A stretch of 64,000 bases of DNA from Paulinella micropora (Eukaryota > Cercozoa > Imbricatea > Euglyphida > Paulinellidae), in assembly GCA_019918135.1 (NCBI GenBank), contig WBZZ01002185.1, positions 2,501-66,500 of the forward strand. The letters are read 5' to 3'. The position numbers and the translations under genes were made by a program. Each line of letters begins with the position of its first letter. Position 1 is the stretch's first letter. The notes below the pieces were generated by a model, which was not told where the DNA came from, did no database searches, and saw only the letters and a list, made by a program, of their open reading frames with translations. This document shows positions 1 through 11,533 of this stretch, piece by piece.

Positions 1-72
1 GTTAGAAAAACACTGTGACAGACTCTGGCAAAACGAGACATACTAACGGACGGTTACTGTTAGTTGACACTC
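1..72. other. Left flank of gypsy copy 1
   Basis: A short flank with no recognisable gene. Its last four bases (ACTC, 69-72) match the four bases after the 3' LTR (10678-10681) and form the target-site duplication of gypsy copy 1. Confidence 0.6.
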
Positions 73-309
73 TGTAGGCATCACCCCCCGGATAGCCGGT
101 AAAAAATACCTTTTCCTGGTGACAGGTGCACCAGCTTGTTTTTCAGTATTATTTGTCCGGATTGGACCTGATGCCATTTTATTCCTGGTCTGTTGCATTT
201 TTCCTTTTTGGCTTCACTGAGCTAATACAACGAGACATCATTCTCATTCTTGAGGACTGTGTTTGGTTGTATTACCGACTTTTTACGAGCTATCGTTGGG
301 GGCATTACA
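73..309 (+). repeat. 5' LTR of gypsy copy 1
   Basis: The 237-bp direct repeat is bounded by TG...CA and is shared with 10441-10677. It is also found at 36277-36512 and, inverted and diverged, at 58770-59021. The repeat stops at GCATTACA, after which the two copies diverge completely, and this fixes the boundary. Confidence 0.93.
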
Positions 310-1093
310 TTTGGAGTCCACATCACTAGGGTGATTTCTTTCTGCTTTGCCACACAGGCAACAGAGTGAATTTTCACTGACCTGTCTCACACGGGGACGT
401 CAGACGAAAACAAATACTCCAACACAGCTCCCTCATAACTCTTTCACAAAACAAATAATTTGATTGGTCTCAAGCAGGTGTCTCGTACCCTCTAGCCCAA
501 TCAGTATCTGTGTGCTCACAAGGAGACATCAGATACAAACTCTCTGTCGTTCTTGCTGTTCTCACACAGAGACCAAGAAGAAGGAGGTGGACAGAAGAGT
601 GAAGGAACACACACAAAACACAAACAAGCATAGGGACAGGAGCACAACACTCTACCCTTCTAGTTTGTGCATTTATCTGCATTATCTCACACATACGTCA
701 GAGTATTTTTGCAACTCTCTGATCGTTTTCTAAAGGTAGGTCTGAGAACCTATCCGACCGACTGTCGACTTCTCAAGGAGAGCTTTTCTAGCTTCTCTAG
801 TACTATCTGTGTGTAGGTCCAAGTGCCTCATACTAGATACAATATAGAAAAGAAGGAGGAGAAAGTAATCTGAGTAAGGAGAACAAGAAATCGAAGAAAG
901 TCAAAGACTATTTTTCTCAAACAAAAACAAACATACAAACAGTGTTTCATAGAGGACAGGGAATCTTATCCTACCCTCTCTATTAGTTTCTCTCTTCACT
1001 AGTCAATCGACTGAAGGAGGAACAGAACACAAACGAACAAAAACCAAACATAGGAGCTGACACTGTCCTCCTGTTGATCACTACTACGACATC
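310..1093 (+). other. 5' leader of gypsy copy 1, non-coding
   Basis: The 784 bp between the 5' LTR and the gag ATG contain no convincing gene. Short open frames here have no retroelement features. The leader is conserved in copies 2 and 3, as expected for a packaging and leader region. Confidence 0.6.
312..329 (+). promoter_or_regulatory. Putative tRNA primer-binding site of gypsy copy 1
   Basis: TGGAGTCCAC starts two bases after the LTR end, the usual place for a minus-strand primer site. TGG is the complement of a tRNA CCA end. The tRNA species was not identified. The same bases follow the LTR of copies 2 and 3. Confidence 0.6.
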
Positions 1094-3785
1094 ATGTCGG
1101 CAGAGACCGCCGAAGTGAGTGAATTCTCGGAGGCAGATCAAAGAAGAGAAGAAGAAGAAGCAGGAGGAGGAGGAGGAGGAAGAGGATTGAATGAAGGAGG
1201 AGGAGGAGGATTGAATGAAGGAGGAGGAGATGAAGGAGTAGGAGGAGGAGTAGAAGAGGGCTGGGATGATGAAGGAAGATACGGAGGAGACGAAGATGAA
1301 GGAGGATTTGAACAAGAAGAGACGGGAGGAGGAGGAGCATATGGTAATCCCTTACCACCTGCCTACACGGGAGGAGGAGGACGAAAAATGATCGACTTGA
1401 TTCATAGTAATGGAGAGGAGATCACAGTGGAGGAACAACAGTGGGTGCAAGACCACTATGACCTCACTAAAAAAAAGTTTGATAACAAGATGGGGGTAGA
1501 GAAGGATACCTATGTGTGGATCCCTCAGGATCAAAGAAGAGAGAAAAGTCGTGCTAAAAAGGATGTTTATATCCTATTATCAAACACAGCACAGCTCCTC
1601 GGCAAACTGGTCTCTGATCCAGAAGAGAGAAAGAAGATACAGCATATCAAGTTTGGGGACACACACACCCACCTTGAATTACTCGATGCTATCTTTGGGG
1701 TGTACACTCAAACCCTGATTTGGGAACGTACATACGGCCACGATGTGAGGGTTACCTCCAGTACACAAACCCAAGAGCAACGGCCAGATTCCTCGCGACT
1801 GGTCAGGAGGCAGTCGATGTAACAAAAATGAAGACCAATCTGGGTTCGAAAAACTCGAGTGGTATATTTCATTTTTTTACAATGGAAATAAAGGCCTTGG
1901 AGGAGGGGAAGGCAGAGATGGAAAAAAGCATTAAGGCAGCAGGAGAAACTCATCCTGTGATTGATGAGTTAGAGAAGACCGACAGAGTTCTGACCAAGAT
2001 CAGACTGTTGATGGGTGCATTACTGCACAAGGAGGCATGGAAGAGATGGATTCCTACCAAGGATCACTCTGTCCTTAAATCACTTAGTAACGCACCACCG
2101 GTCGCCAACAAAGCAGGTGTTGACCAATATGTGGAGAAATATAATTTTCTCATATCTGCTTCTGAATTGGTGGCCTTTATCACTCATGCTCAAAAGCTGG
2201 TGATATCTGAGAAGAAGAAGGCGAAAGAGAATGAGGAGTTCGAGAAGACGATGAGACTGGAAAGAATGAAAGCAAAAGTGAGTGGTGCAAAGACACACCC
2301 TCCGACATATTTGACCCCACCAGCTCCTGCCCCACCAGCCCCTGCACCCTCGGGCTCAACTACGGTGGTGGTCACAAACACGGAGAAGAAGGACAGACAG
2401 AACATCATAAATGCCTTCAAGGGGAAGAAAGGAGGAGTGGCAAGTCTCATGCTATATGCCAAGACGAGCTCAGACAAAGACTCTGATGCTTCGCTTTTGA
2501 GCAAGCTCAAAGAGATCAATGCCTGCATGAAGGCTTTTCCTTGCGACGAAACGCAGGAATACGAGGCCCTTGTTACTGTTTTTGACCAATCTCTAGTCTC
2601 GGAGGGATTCGATCTGACACAGTACAAGTTTTTGAGAAAGAAGGAGGAGATTAAAAGAAACAATGCAACAGGCCTAGACGCTCAGTGTGAACTGGCGGTG
2701 GCCACACTCATTTCATATTTTCAATCTCATGGATACCAGCATCTCTGCACTGGTACTCTCATAGGATTTGAAATCTTTGAGACAGTGGCGATGAGTTTGA
2801 GGAGTGCTGTTGGCTTGGCGGCGACCCTTACGGAGGTAGTTTCCTCCTATGGGCTATTCTATGGCCGCAAGTCGATCATCCTCTATTTCTTTTCGGCGTT
2901 ACACACAGTTAACCCGAGTAAGCTTACTCAGCTCATACAACAATGCTCGACGTTTAGCTCAGTGAAGTCCAAGAACTTCCTCGAGACACACGTGTTCGAA
3001 AATACGGTTCAAAGCGTTGCTCCGTCAGCACTGTTTCAAGAAGTGATGAGTGCATGCTCAAACATGGACTCGCTCACGGAGGCACATACGGCACAGGCAG
3101 GCGGTGTACCTGTTGGCGCACAAGCCACGTACACAAACAGAGTTGCCGGTTGGAAGAGACAGAGAGAGCCAGACCTGAAGACCGCATGTTGGAGGTGGTT
3201 CGCGGGCTTGCAGTGTAAGGCACAGATGGAGAACAGAGACTGCTCTTTCAATCATGATAGGCAGAACCCAACAGCAAGGGCAAATTTTCTGAGCAGGACG
3301 GAAGGCAAGGAACCGGGCCTTTTCAATATGCTTCAGATTGCCGCTGTGAACGAAGGTTGGTATGCCAATATGTGTGATGATGAGGAGTTACGAGAGGCAA
3401 TCATTACCTACATGAAGAGGATGAAGGAGAAGAAGGAGGAAAGGGAGAGACAAAAGAACTTAAAGGCCTCTCAAAGAGGACGAGAAGGAGGAGCAGGAGC
3501 AGGAGGACGAGGAGGAGCAGGAGGAGGACGAGGACGAGGAACATGGAGAGGAGCCTCGAGGTGGCAGGGAACCCCTCAGAGAGGAAGAGGAGGAGGTCGG
3601 GGATATACCCCTTATGGAGGGAGAGCTGTTCGAGCTCCAGCCCCCCCACCCAGAGGAGGAGGATGCTCGTGGGCAAGCTCCAACCCGAATTTCGGTCGAG
3701 CTCAGGCCTACAACACTGCCTCGGAGACCGATACGTCATCCTACCCGGACACTCTCAAGGTAATCGTTTCGAGGTGGTGGAATGA
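1094..3785 (+). pseudogene. gag: gag of gypsy copy 1 (frameshifted)
   Basis: This is the structural polyprotein of the retrotransposon, about 890 residues in the family here. It starts at ATG 1094 with an acidic, glycine-rich stretch made of GGA repeats. A long helical region follows, then a proline/alanine linker near 2320. A CCCH zinc-finger-like motif lies near 3180-3255 (Cys-x8-Cys-x8-Cys-x3-His, ending CSFNH). The tail is an RGG/GR-rich RNA-binding segment at about 3475-3660. Frame is lost near 1737, where this copy reads GGCCAC and the other copies read GGCCCAC. It is lost again near 3745, where one T is missing. The corrected frame ends at TGA 3783-3785, which is in the same frame as pol. 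Confidence 0.85.
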
Positions 3786-6700
3786 CTGGAGGGGGAAGAA
3801 GAGAGGAAGGAGAAGACTGTGAAGTTTAACCCTAAAGTCACAGTGCTTTCTAATGCTGTTGTGCAGACTGGGCCAACGCTTCCTCTATGTGAAAACAAAG
3901 ATGTGGGTACACAGAGACTGCAGCCCCAAGGTAGTCTCATACCCGTTCATACAGCACGGTTACCAATGATAACTGATGCAAATAGGAATGCGAGACTTGC
4001 GATGGAGGCGAGGAGGCCAATGGCAGACGTATCGCCTCGGCCAAGCAAACAACCACGAACAGACTCAATGTCTACGGTCGCGGCGGGTGGCGAGCAAAAA
4101 GGCAATGTGTGTACTCAAGTACCACAAGACAATGTCGCTCAAATAGTAAACGCACCAGTACCGCAGAATAATAAAAATGTTAATGAGGTGAAGCAGGAGA
4201 AGAAAGAAGGAGGAGTTGAAAAACTTAGAGACAAGACTCCAAAATTTGGAACGTAAAGTTCTTGTTCTCGCAGCCAATATACACAGGCCCGATGCTCTGT
4301 GTTATACGGAACTTTATTGTGAAACATTGAAGACAATATTAAAAGTTGGTAATGATACGATGGCGAATATTAATATTGTCGGCAGGAAGTTTTTTAATCG
4401 ATACCGGGACTGGGTGGACGGAAATATGAAAAAGTCAACGGGCACTCTCAAAGGAGTGAGCAGCCGGACGGATATCACGGGAATCATCACACTGACCTTT
4501 AAATTGAAATCCGCACGAGTATACCGTATGGACCTCTATGTCGTCCCCGGTTACCACGGGTCAATATTACTATCGTATGACCAATTGGCTACGATGGGGG
4601 CTGTGATTGATTGCGCCGCACGGCGAGTGATATATGGAGTAAAAAGAGGAGAAGAGAACGATATTGATCCCTTCAACGCTACTGACTCTTATGAGGCTTA
4701 TGAGCTGAGTCTAGCGACGGATCACAAAAAGATGGCCATCGCACATGAGGCACTTGAGGTGTACGTTCACCCCCATGTCGTAAGACCGGATGAACTGTCC
4801 TGGACCGACAATTGGGAATCCCAAGTGTGCACTGTCACAGTTCCGACATGCAATTGGGACAAAAAGTCTATTAATGACTTAATCGAGAAGCGAAAGGAGG
4901 AGATTATATGTGTCGCACAAAGAAGCCCGTCGTTGGCGAGATTCGCGGAAGGAGTAGGAACAGATGTCCATATTACTAACGGATACTGTTTCCATGCGAA
5001 AGTAGGAGAAGAAAAAAGGGAGGAGTTTGTACCAAGGAGAACGGGGCGAATCCCGGATACTCCACCAGAAACTATTAAAAGTTTTATTACTGATTTCTGG
5101 GGTGACGAGCCCACGTGGCCGCGTTCACTGTCTGAAGTGAAGAAATGCTTACGGACTTTATTCGAAAATAATAAGCCGTATACTATTATCCTGCCATATA
5201 ATGAGAAGGCGATATGGACGCAGGAAATAAGGGACCGGCTTATTGATCATCCTATACCGGTACCCTCTCGCAAGCAACAGCTAGTGGTGGCTTGTCGTAT
5301 GGGAACTCGTGAGCAGAGCAGTGCATACAAGCGGAAGCTCAGAGACCTCGACAAGTTGAAATTGATACCGCAAGCATTCACATGCTTTGATGGTTTTTAC
5401 ACCCGTAAAGCTCCTTTGCAATACGCGAGACTCATTGACATGCTGGTGGAGCTCGGTAAAGATGATGAGCCGGACACGGTCACGTATGAAAAGACGGGCC
5501 TAGATGATGTCTCGGAAGAGGACTTAGGCTTGGAGGAGGACAGAGAACCCCTCAAGCAGCATAAGCAGATGTCTGATGAAGATTTTCAAGAGGCGGCGCG
5601 GAAAATATTGGAAGAAGGAGTAGGCACGGAGAAGGAGAAGGAGCTTTTAAAAGCCAAATTAGAGGCGAACAAGGAAATTTTTGACCCTCCACATGCAGGT
5701 GGTGTCAAGCCTGAAGATTTCACTGCGGTTATTTACAAAATACCGGGTGCGGAGCCGTCACCGGCACCACGAAGGGCGAATTTGAGTATACATGAGGCGA
5801 AGATAGCGGAGGAGCTAGCAAGACAGCTGCTCAATGAGGACTTTATTGAGAGATCAACATCTCCAATAGTCTCACAACCGAGAATAGTGCCGAAGCCAGG
5901 AGGAGAATGGCGCCTGACAGTTAACTATGCTCGTGTTAACAAGGTGCTGGAGGAAGAGAGAAATCCTCTCCCGACATTAGAAGAAGGAAGGAGAGTACTG
6001 CGGAATGCAAAATTCTATTCGGTCATTGACCTTAAGAATGGCTTCTGGCAGATACCACTGGAGGAAAAGTCCAGATGGCTGACGGCGTTTGTGGTGGGTA
6101 TGGAAATATACCAATGGAAAGTGCTTCCGATGGGCCTCAAGCAAGCCCCAGGACTTTTCCAGAAGGCGATGCAGAAGATGTTGAGCAGTCAGTACGATGA
6201 TTTGTCTGACGGTGGCTTTATGAGAAGGCGGGGACAGAAGGCGGGAGAATATGCATTTTGCTATATCGATGACATTATCGTATACTCTAACACAATGGAG
6301 GAGCATATCGATCATTTGTCCGATATATTCAGGCGCATCGGAGCTTTTGGCCTGAAGTGCAATCTAAAGAAGTGTCAACTTGCCAAGACGAGTGTGACAT
6401 ACTTAGGGTACGAGATCTCCCATAATCGAGTCTCGATATCCAAAGAGAAGAGGGAGGAGATTATGAATCGACCGATACAGAAGAACCGCACTGAATTGCA
6501 CTCATTCCTTGCGATGGCGCAATACTATAGCCAGTTTATACCCGATTGGGGTGCAACACGGGCTAAAGTGGAGAAAATGATAGATTTTGGAGACTTTGAG
6601 AAGTGGGCGAAGAGGTTTTGCAAGCGTTTCATGCGCTCAAAGATCTCATTTACAAAGACCCGAAAGACGGATGACTGGTGTTAACGATGCCCGACTTTAC

Positions 6701-9599
6701 GAAACAATTCGTAGTCGATACAGACGCATCTAAGTTTGCGATTGGGGCTGTATTACAACAAGAGGACGAGGAGAAGAAATTACGCCCAATCATGTTTATT
6801 AGTAGGAAGTTGTGTGCGGCGGAGAGAAACTATTGCACAAGGCAAAGAGAGGCGTTGGCGGTAGTATGGGCCCTCAAGAGGCTCAGAGAGTATTTGTGGG
6901 GAGGACCTCAATTTACTGTCAGAACTGATCATCATAACCTGTTATGGTTGATGAATCATGAACAGACGGGACGGCTGGCGCGGTGGCAAGCGTTCTTGTC
7001 TTGTTTCGATTTTACAATGGTCCATCTACCGGGAAAGCGAAATGTGGTCGCTGATAGCCTCTCTAGGCTAGAGTTTAACTCAGAAGTATCGGCGTTGGTG
7101 TCCACGGTGGAGATGGAAGACTTGTCCACTGGCAAGGTGTATGAGGTCAGCCACATTGAGGCGATGGAGATGGCGAGTGGAGTCCGATATGACCGCACAG
7201 GTCTACGGTACAGTCCACAAGGCCCGGATCACGGGATATGTTGTGAGCTACATACCCAGGAGGACGCTGAGTGGTCCTATGAGGTATATGAGAATGCGAA
7301 GGCGAACATAAGAGAGGAAGAGGAGACGCAGGAAGTTTATGCGGAGCCTCCTCAAGAGCGGAGAAGTGACCTAGACGATGACCCGGAAAGAATCGGGATA
7401 CGGCTAGAAGATGGTACTATCCATATAGCCTCGCCTACCGCATGGAGGCAACAACAGGCTCAAGATCCGGAGTTTAAAGAACTGATACAGTTATATCAGA
7501 ACCCGGATGAGCTACGGATGACGAAAGCGATCAAAGATCAGATGAAGGAGATGGGATGGAGAGATGGTCTACTGTGGTACAAGGGCCTTCACGGTCGCTA
7601 TGCGTCACAGCCGGACAAATGGACCCTTTGGGTACCGGAGAGTCTGAGACGATTTATATTTGTCGCAGCCCACAATTGCCCACTTTTGGCGCATCCGGGT
7701 CGACAACGAACTCATATGTTCGTAGCGAGGCGATTCTGGTGGAAGAAGATGAAGGAGGAGATAGATCAGGCGGTGGATGCATGCATCCCGTGCAAGATAA
7801 ACAAAACACCACTGAAGGCAAATTTCGGCCTGATTGGCGAATTTCCTCTTCATGCGGGGATGTTTGAGTTTATACACATTGATCATGTGGGACCTTTCCC
7901 AGAATCGAAGGATGGTTACAAATACCTCCTTACGGCTATTGACAGAGCCACCAACTATGTGTGGATCATCCCTGTCAAAGACGTTACCGGCAAGACGACG
8001 GCCGAGGCGCTGATCGATAGGATCATCTCACAGATCGGAGTACCAAGAAAGATATGTTCTGATCGAGGCTCGGACTTTAATAACGAGGTCATCGACAAAC
8101 TATCTAAGTATTACGGGATGAAATGGCAATATGTTACTGCCTATAACCCGCGAGCAAATGGGAAAATCGAGCGGGTACACAGACCCCTCAAAGCCTCGCT
8201 AAAGATGTATTGCACGAAGAAGGAGAATCAAAGAGCATGGGTCGAGGCAGCACCATCATTTGCGTTTGCAATGAACTGTCTACCCTCTACGGCGTTAGGA
8301 GGCTCGAAGAGCTCAATCTCGCCATATCAGTTAGTATATGGGCGTGAGCCTGATATCCCGACTTCGCTCCTTCACCCAAAAGACACTTGGGCGGATGCGG
8401 ATGAGTTGTTTGGGATGAGACTTAGAGTGAAGATGGAGGCGGAACAAATAGTCAGGGCGCATAGAGAGGCGGAGCGCCGAAAGACTGATGCTGAAGGGGT
8501 GCGACAAGCGCACTTGGATCAGATCAAGTTCCAGGTCGGGGATATTGTACTATTGTACCATCCTCAAGTCCCGAAGGGAGTCAGCTCTAAGCTGTTCACT
8601 CACTGGAAAGGACCTTATCAGATTATGGAACAGACGGGACCTCTGAATTACAAGATCAGGGGTAGAGGGAAGGTGCAAATTGTGAATGTAAGAAGGCTGA
8701 TTAAGTATGATCCCTTCTTACTGGAAGATGAATCCGTTGAGGAGGCGTTAAAACGGATGAAGGATGATTTCAAAGAGGTGCCGCCCATCCACAAGGAGGC
8801 TGGCATAGACCAAGACGATGCTTATCGGGCACCGATAGCTGAGAAGGAGGAGAGTGAGGTGGACAGCAAGGAGAAGACTGACCGCATAAGCGCGGTGGGG
8901 ACTCAGTCCAAGTCTCCGCGAGAGCATAGCGGAAAGAAGGAGAAGATCACAGAGGCGCAGCTAAGGAGAGCGCGGAATGATCTTATCAACGACCAACCGA
9001 GGAAGGCGATGAGGTCGATGAGATCAAAGGACGTCCACCAGGAGGAGGAGGGGACGGACACTGACCCAAACGCGGGCAACGTTGAGATTGTCCATGAGCG
9101 ATGGAAGGAAGGCGATGCGATAGCAACCATCGCATGGGTGAAAAATGTTTTCTATCTGATGAGACCAGCGGAACAACATGTCGCTGATGACACTCTCTCA
9201 GACTTATACTTGATGCGGGTCGTGGCGGTCCCACGACAGATGCGTGTCACACGGACACTCAAAATATCATCAGCCGCAAAGATAGTACAACCGATACTCC
9301 AGTTCTGGAGAAGTATGGACCCGGTTGAGGTTCCAAAGGCAAGACATTATCTGCCAGTATATAAAGACGCAAAAAGTCTCGAGACATGGGATGATACAAT
9401 TACTCCCAGAGACAAGGATTACACTGCGTGGACCATTCAGACACTGCCAAGAGGAGTGCTTGATGTCCCTTTTGAATTATCGTTGGGCGGAATCCCTAAT
9501 AAGATCTGGGACATTCTCGAACAGTCAAAGTTCGATCTGACTTTTGTTGGTGGTCCTCCACCAGGCAAAGAAATCCGCGCCAGACGACGAAGGCAGTGA
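3786..9599 (+). pseudogene. pol: pol of gypsy copy 1 (protease-RT-RNase H-integrase, frameshifted)
   Basis: This polyprotein would copy and integrate the element. Pol is open directly after the gag TGA. The best visible pol-only start is GTG 3819. Domains in order are a retropepsin-like segment (VGNDTM and ILLSYDQL motifs), RT with VNYARVN and YIDD (near 6265), RNase H (DTDAS near 6720), integrase zinc finger (H-H-C-C, CIPCK near 7790), integrase core (HIDHVG, SDRGSD, KIERVH, D-D-35-E) and a GPY/F-type end (HWKGPYQI near 8605). About 300 further residues of unknown function follow. Two frame breaks are visible, near 4210 and near 6607. At 6607 one G is missing compared with copy 2. Confidence 0.9.
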
Positions 9600-10440
9600 C
9601 AAAGAAACTATTTTTCTTTATGCGTCTCAAATAAACTGATTGATTGCCCACGGCGTATCATGATTTGATCATGCATCATCAGTTATCAATATGAATATTA
9701 AAAAGACTCAGTGATATAACTTGGCATTCGATCGCAACATACGAGTGCGAAAGGTCGATCGACGATGATACTACACCGTATACGGGGATCGCTAGTGTAT
9801 TGAGCGATGGTGTTCCCGGGTATGACCCTTTCCAAGTCCTGGGATGATGTTCTCGAAAATGAAATGTTCTCTGAAACTTTCATTAAATTATTTTTTACGA
9901 TAGATTATATACTGTCGTACCTGAGCACGGTCAATCTCTACTTGTGTCGGTATATCGCAGGGTCGGGTACATACACCTCGACTTCGGATATAGCTATTAG
10001 GACTGGCCCCCTAATACTATATCATAGGATATCCGCCTTATACAAGGGTATGTCATTAAAAAAGACAATGTACTTACGATCTCCCTGTGAATAATAATAA
10101 TAATAATGATAATGATAAGAAGAAGAAGGAGATCAAAGGGGGAATCGTACTACAGCACCACGTTGCTTGTATTTTTTTATTAATAGTACGTTTGTTCTTG
10201 ACATACTGCCGAAAAAAAAAAAAAAAAAAAGAAATTGAGGGGAAGGAGTTCAAAATTTACAAGAAAGGCTAGAGAATCCGCTTTGACGTGCCGTATGAGG
10301 ATATATTTATCGTCTTTTAGCGTCTATCAGTGGGTCGATGCGCTGTGTGGCATGACTCCATAGCGCATACTATTTGCAGAAAGAAATCAGAAGGTGTATG
10401 ACGAAAATGCTATTTCCGTCATAAAATCGGGAGGGGGTAC
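9600..10440 (+). other. 3' untranslated region of gypsy copy 1 with polypurine tract
   Basis: The 841 bp after pol hold no convincing gene. They contain an (AAT)n/(GAA)n run near 10090-10130 and an A18 run near 10213. A purine tract (AAAATCGGGAGGGGG, 10424-10437) lies three bases before the 3' LTR and is the probable plus-strand primer. Copy 2 retains most of this region in an indel-rich form at 49130-49600. Confidence 0.65.
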
Positions 10441-10677
10441 TGTAGGCATCACCCCCCGGATAGCCGGTAAAAAATACCTTTTCCTGGTGACAGGTGCACC
10501 AGCTTGTTTTTCAGTATTATTTGTCCGGATTGGACCTGATGCCATTTTATTCCTGGTCTGTTGCCGTTTTCCTTTTTGGCTTCACTGAGCTAATACAACG
10601 AGACATCATTCTCATTCTTGAGGACTGTGTTTGGTTGTATTACCGACTTTTTACGAGCTATCGTTGGGGGCATTACA
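10441..10677 (+). repeat. 3' LTR of gypsy copy 1
   Basis: A 237-bp repeat nearly identical to 73-309. It ends GCATTACA and is followed by ACTC, the second copy of the target-site duplication. Confidence 0.93.
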
Positions 10678-11094
10678 ACTCACTCTCTCAGGGCCAAGAG
10701 ATCATTGCCACTGTGTCTATGGTGACTACCCACCTTGCTGGGCAAGTATGTATCAGTTAGACTACATACAGCCTGGGCAGCTCCCCACAGTCAAGCTATG
10801 CCGGCCCACCCGGTATATAATGGCATTACCCGATGTTCCGGTCTGTTCGCCTGTTATTCTTGGCTTGGAGAGTACGGAGTCCCTTCAAGGCTACGTTAGG
10901 TATTCCTGAGTCATTGTACAAGTCGTTAGATAGTTGTTATATCAGTATCATGGCAAATATCGAGCTACTGTAACAATGAAGTCGCTAATAAAAACATGGT
11001 TTACGGGGTAAGAAAATTTTCCTCGTTACTCGGAAATTTTGGGACATCTATGACTTGGAAAAAAGATGACACAGATTCGAAGTTGCGACACGGT
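10678..11094. other. Gene-free stretch between gypsy copy 1 and the virus; probably decayed copia DNA
   Basis: I see no gene here. On the minus strand it lies directly downstream of the copia integrase remnant at 11095-11159, so it is probably degraded copia sequence. Copy 1 of gypsy would then have inserted into the same old element. No clear copia reverse transcriptase motif was found. Confidence 0.4.
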
Positions 11095-11159
11095 TTATTT
11101 ATGTAGAACTTGGTATTTGTTGATGGTTTTCAGATGGTTTTGGATGAATATATAATGGG
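11095..11159 (-). pseudogene. Copia-type integrase fragment, left of the virus
   Basis: Read on the minus strand, this fragment continues the integrase frame that is cut at 31775. When one copy of the AATGGG duplication is removed, ...ACSH joins YIFIQNHLK without a frame change. The joined sequence fits the stretch after the first integrase Asp in copia elements (F-x-x-x-x-R ... Y-x-x-K-x-x). The frame then meets a stop at 11095-11097, so the gene was probably already dead or decayed later. Confidence 0.6.
11154..11159. repeat. Target-site duplication of the virus, left copy (AATGGG)
   Basis: AATGGG abuts the left inverted repeat and is repeated exactly at 31775-31780 after the right one. 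A 6-bp duplication is typical of Polinton/Maverick integration by a retroviral-type integrase. Confidence 0.9.
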
Positions 11160-11299
11160 AGTAGATGATAACCCAGATCTCGGCAAGAATTTTTGCAAAT
11201 TCTCGCCTTCGTCTGGGTTGTCGCACCCTCTCCTGTTGATAGTAGATACAAAGAAACAAAAACAACAAAATAGTCTTATACAGCACACTACAAGAAAAC
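11160..11299 (+). repeat. Left terminal inverted repeat of the virus
   Basis: These 140 bp start AGTAGATGATAACC and end ACAAGAAAAC. The reverse complement at 31635-31774 matches with one mismatch that I can see. An interrupted hairpin lies inside at 11170-11219: the AACCCAGA/TCTGGGTT, GGC/GCC and GAATTT/AAATTC arms close on a TTGC loop. Terminal repeats serve as integrase ends and, in protein-primed viruses, as replication origins. Confidence 0.95.
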
Positions 11300-11533
11300 G
11301 TGTATGTATCATTAAATTTAGTCAATAGCAAGCAATTGACAATTGTCCCAAAGGGACTAATTGACCTTTTTCGTCTTACTCTTCCAACTTCAACTCAACC
11401 ACCTACCACACACAAGTATGGTATGAGTAAATCTCTTTGAAATGGAGAGGGCTTTTGCCCAATTTTTTTAAATTGAATACGCACTAGTTTATACTCCTAT
11501 ACGCAGAAGGAGTTAGTAGTAAAAACTACTATT
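11300..11533. other. Subterminal non-coding region of the virus
   Basis: No gene is seen. The stretch contains small inverted repeats (for example GTCCCAAAGGGAC near 11345) and lies downstream of the minus-strand gene that ends at 11534. Confidence 0.5.

Larger units (their letters stand above)
73..10677 (+). mobile_element. Ty3/gypsy-type LTR retrotransposon, copy 1 (complete, both LTRs)
   Basis: This is a full-length element of about 10.6 kb. It has two 237-bp LTRs beginning TGTAGGCATC and ending GCATTACA, a primer-binding site after the 5' LTR, gag, pol, and a purine-rich tract just before the 3' LTR. Pol domains run protease, reverse transcriptase, RNase H, integrase, which is the Ty3/gypsy order. 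The two LTRs differ at only two adjacent positions that I can see (CA versus CG within the TGTTGC context), so insertion was recent. The 4-bp flanks ACTC match. Gag and pol are each broken by one or more single-base indels, so this copy looks non-autonomous unless the indels are assembly errors. Confidence 0.95.

Noticed and set aside
983..1358. Ser- and Leu-rich minus-strand frames opposite the gag start
   Set aside because: They are shadows of the GGA repeats in gag and recur in every copy.
11095..11331. 78-codon frame running across the left inverted repeat
   Set aside because: The part inside the repeat is fortuitous; only the part left of 11160 belongs to a real (copia) frame.
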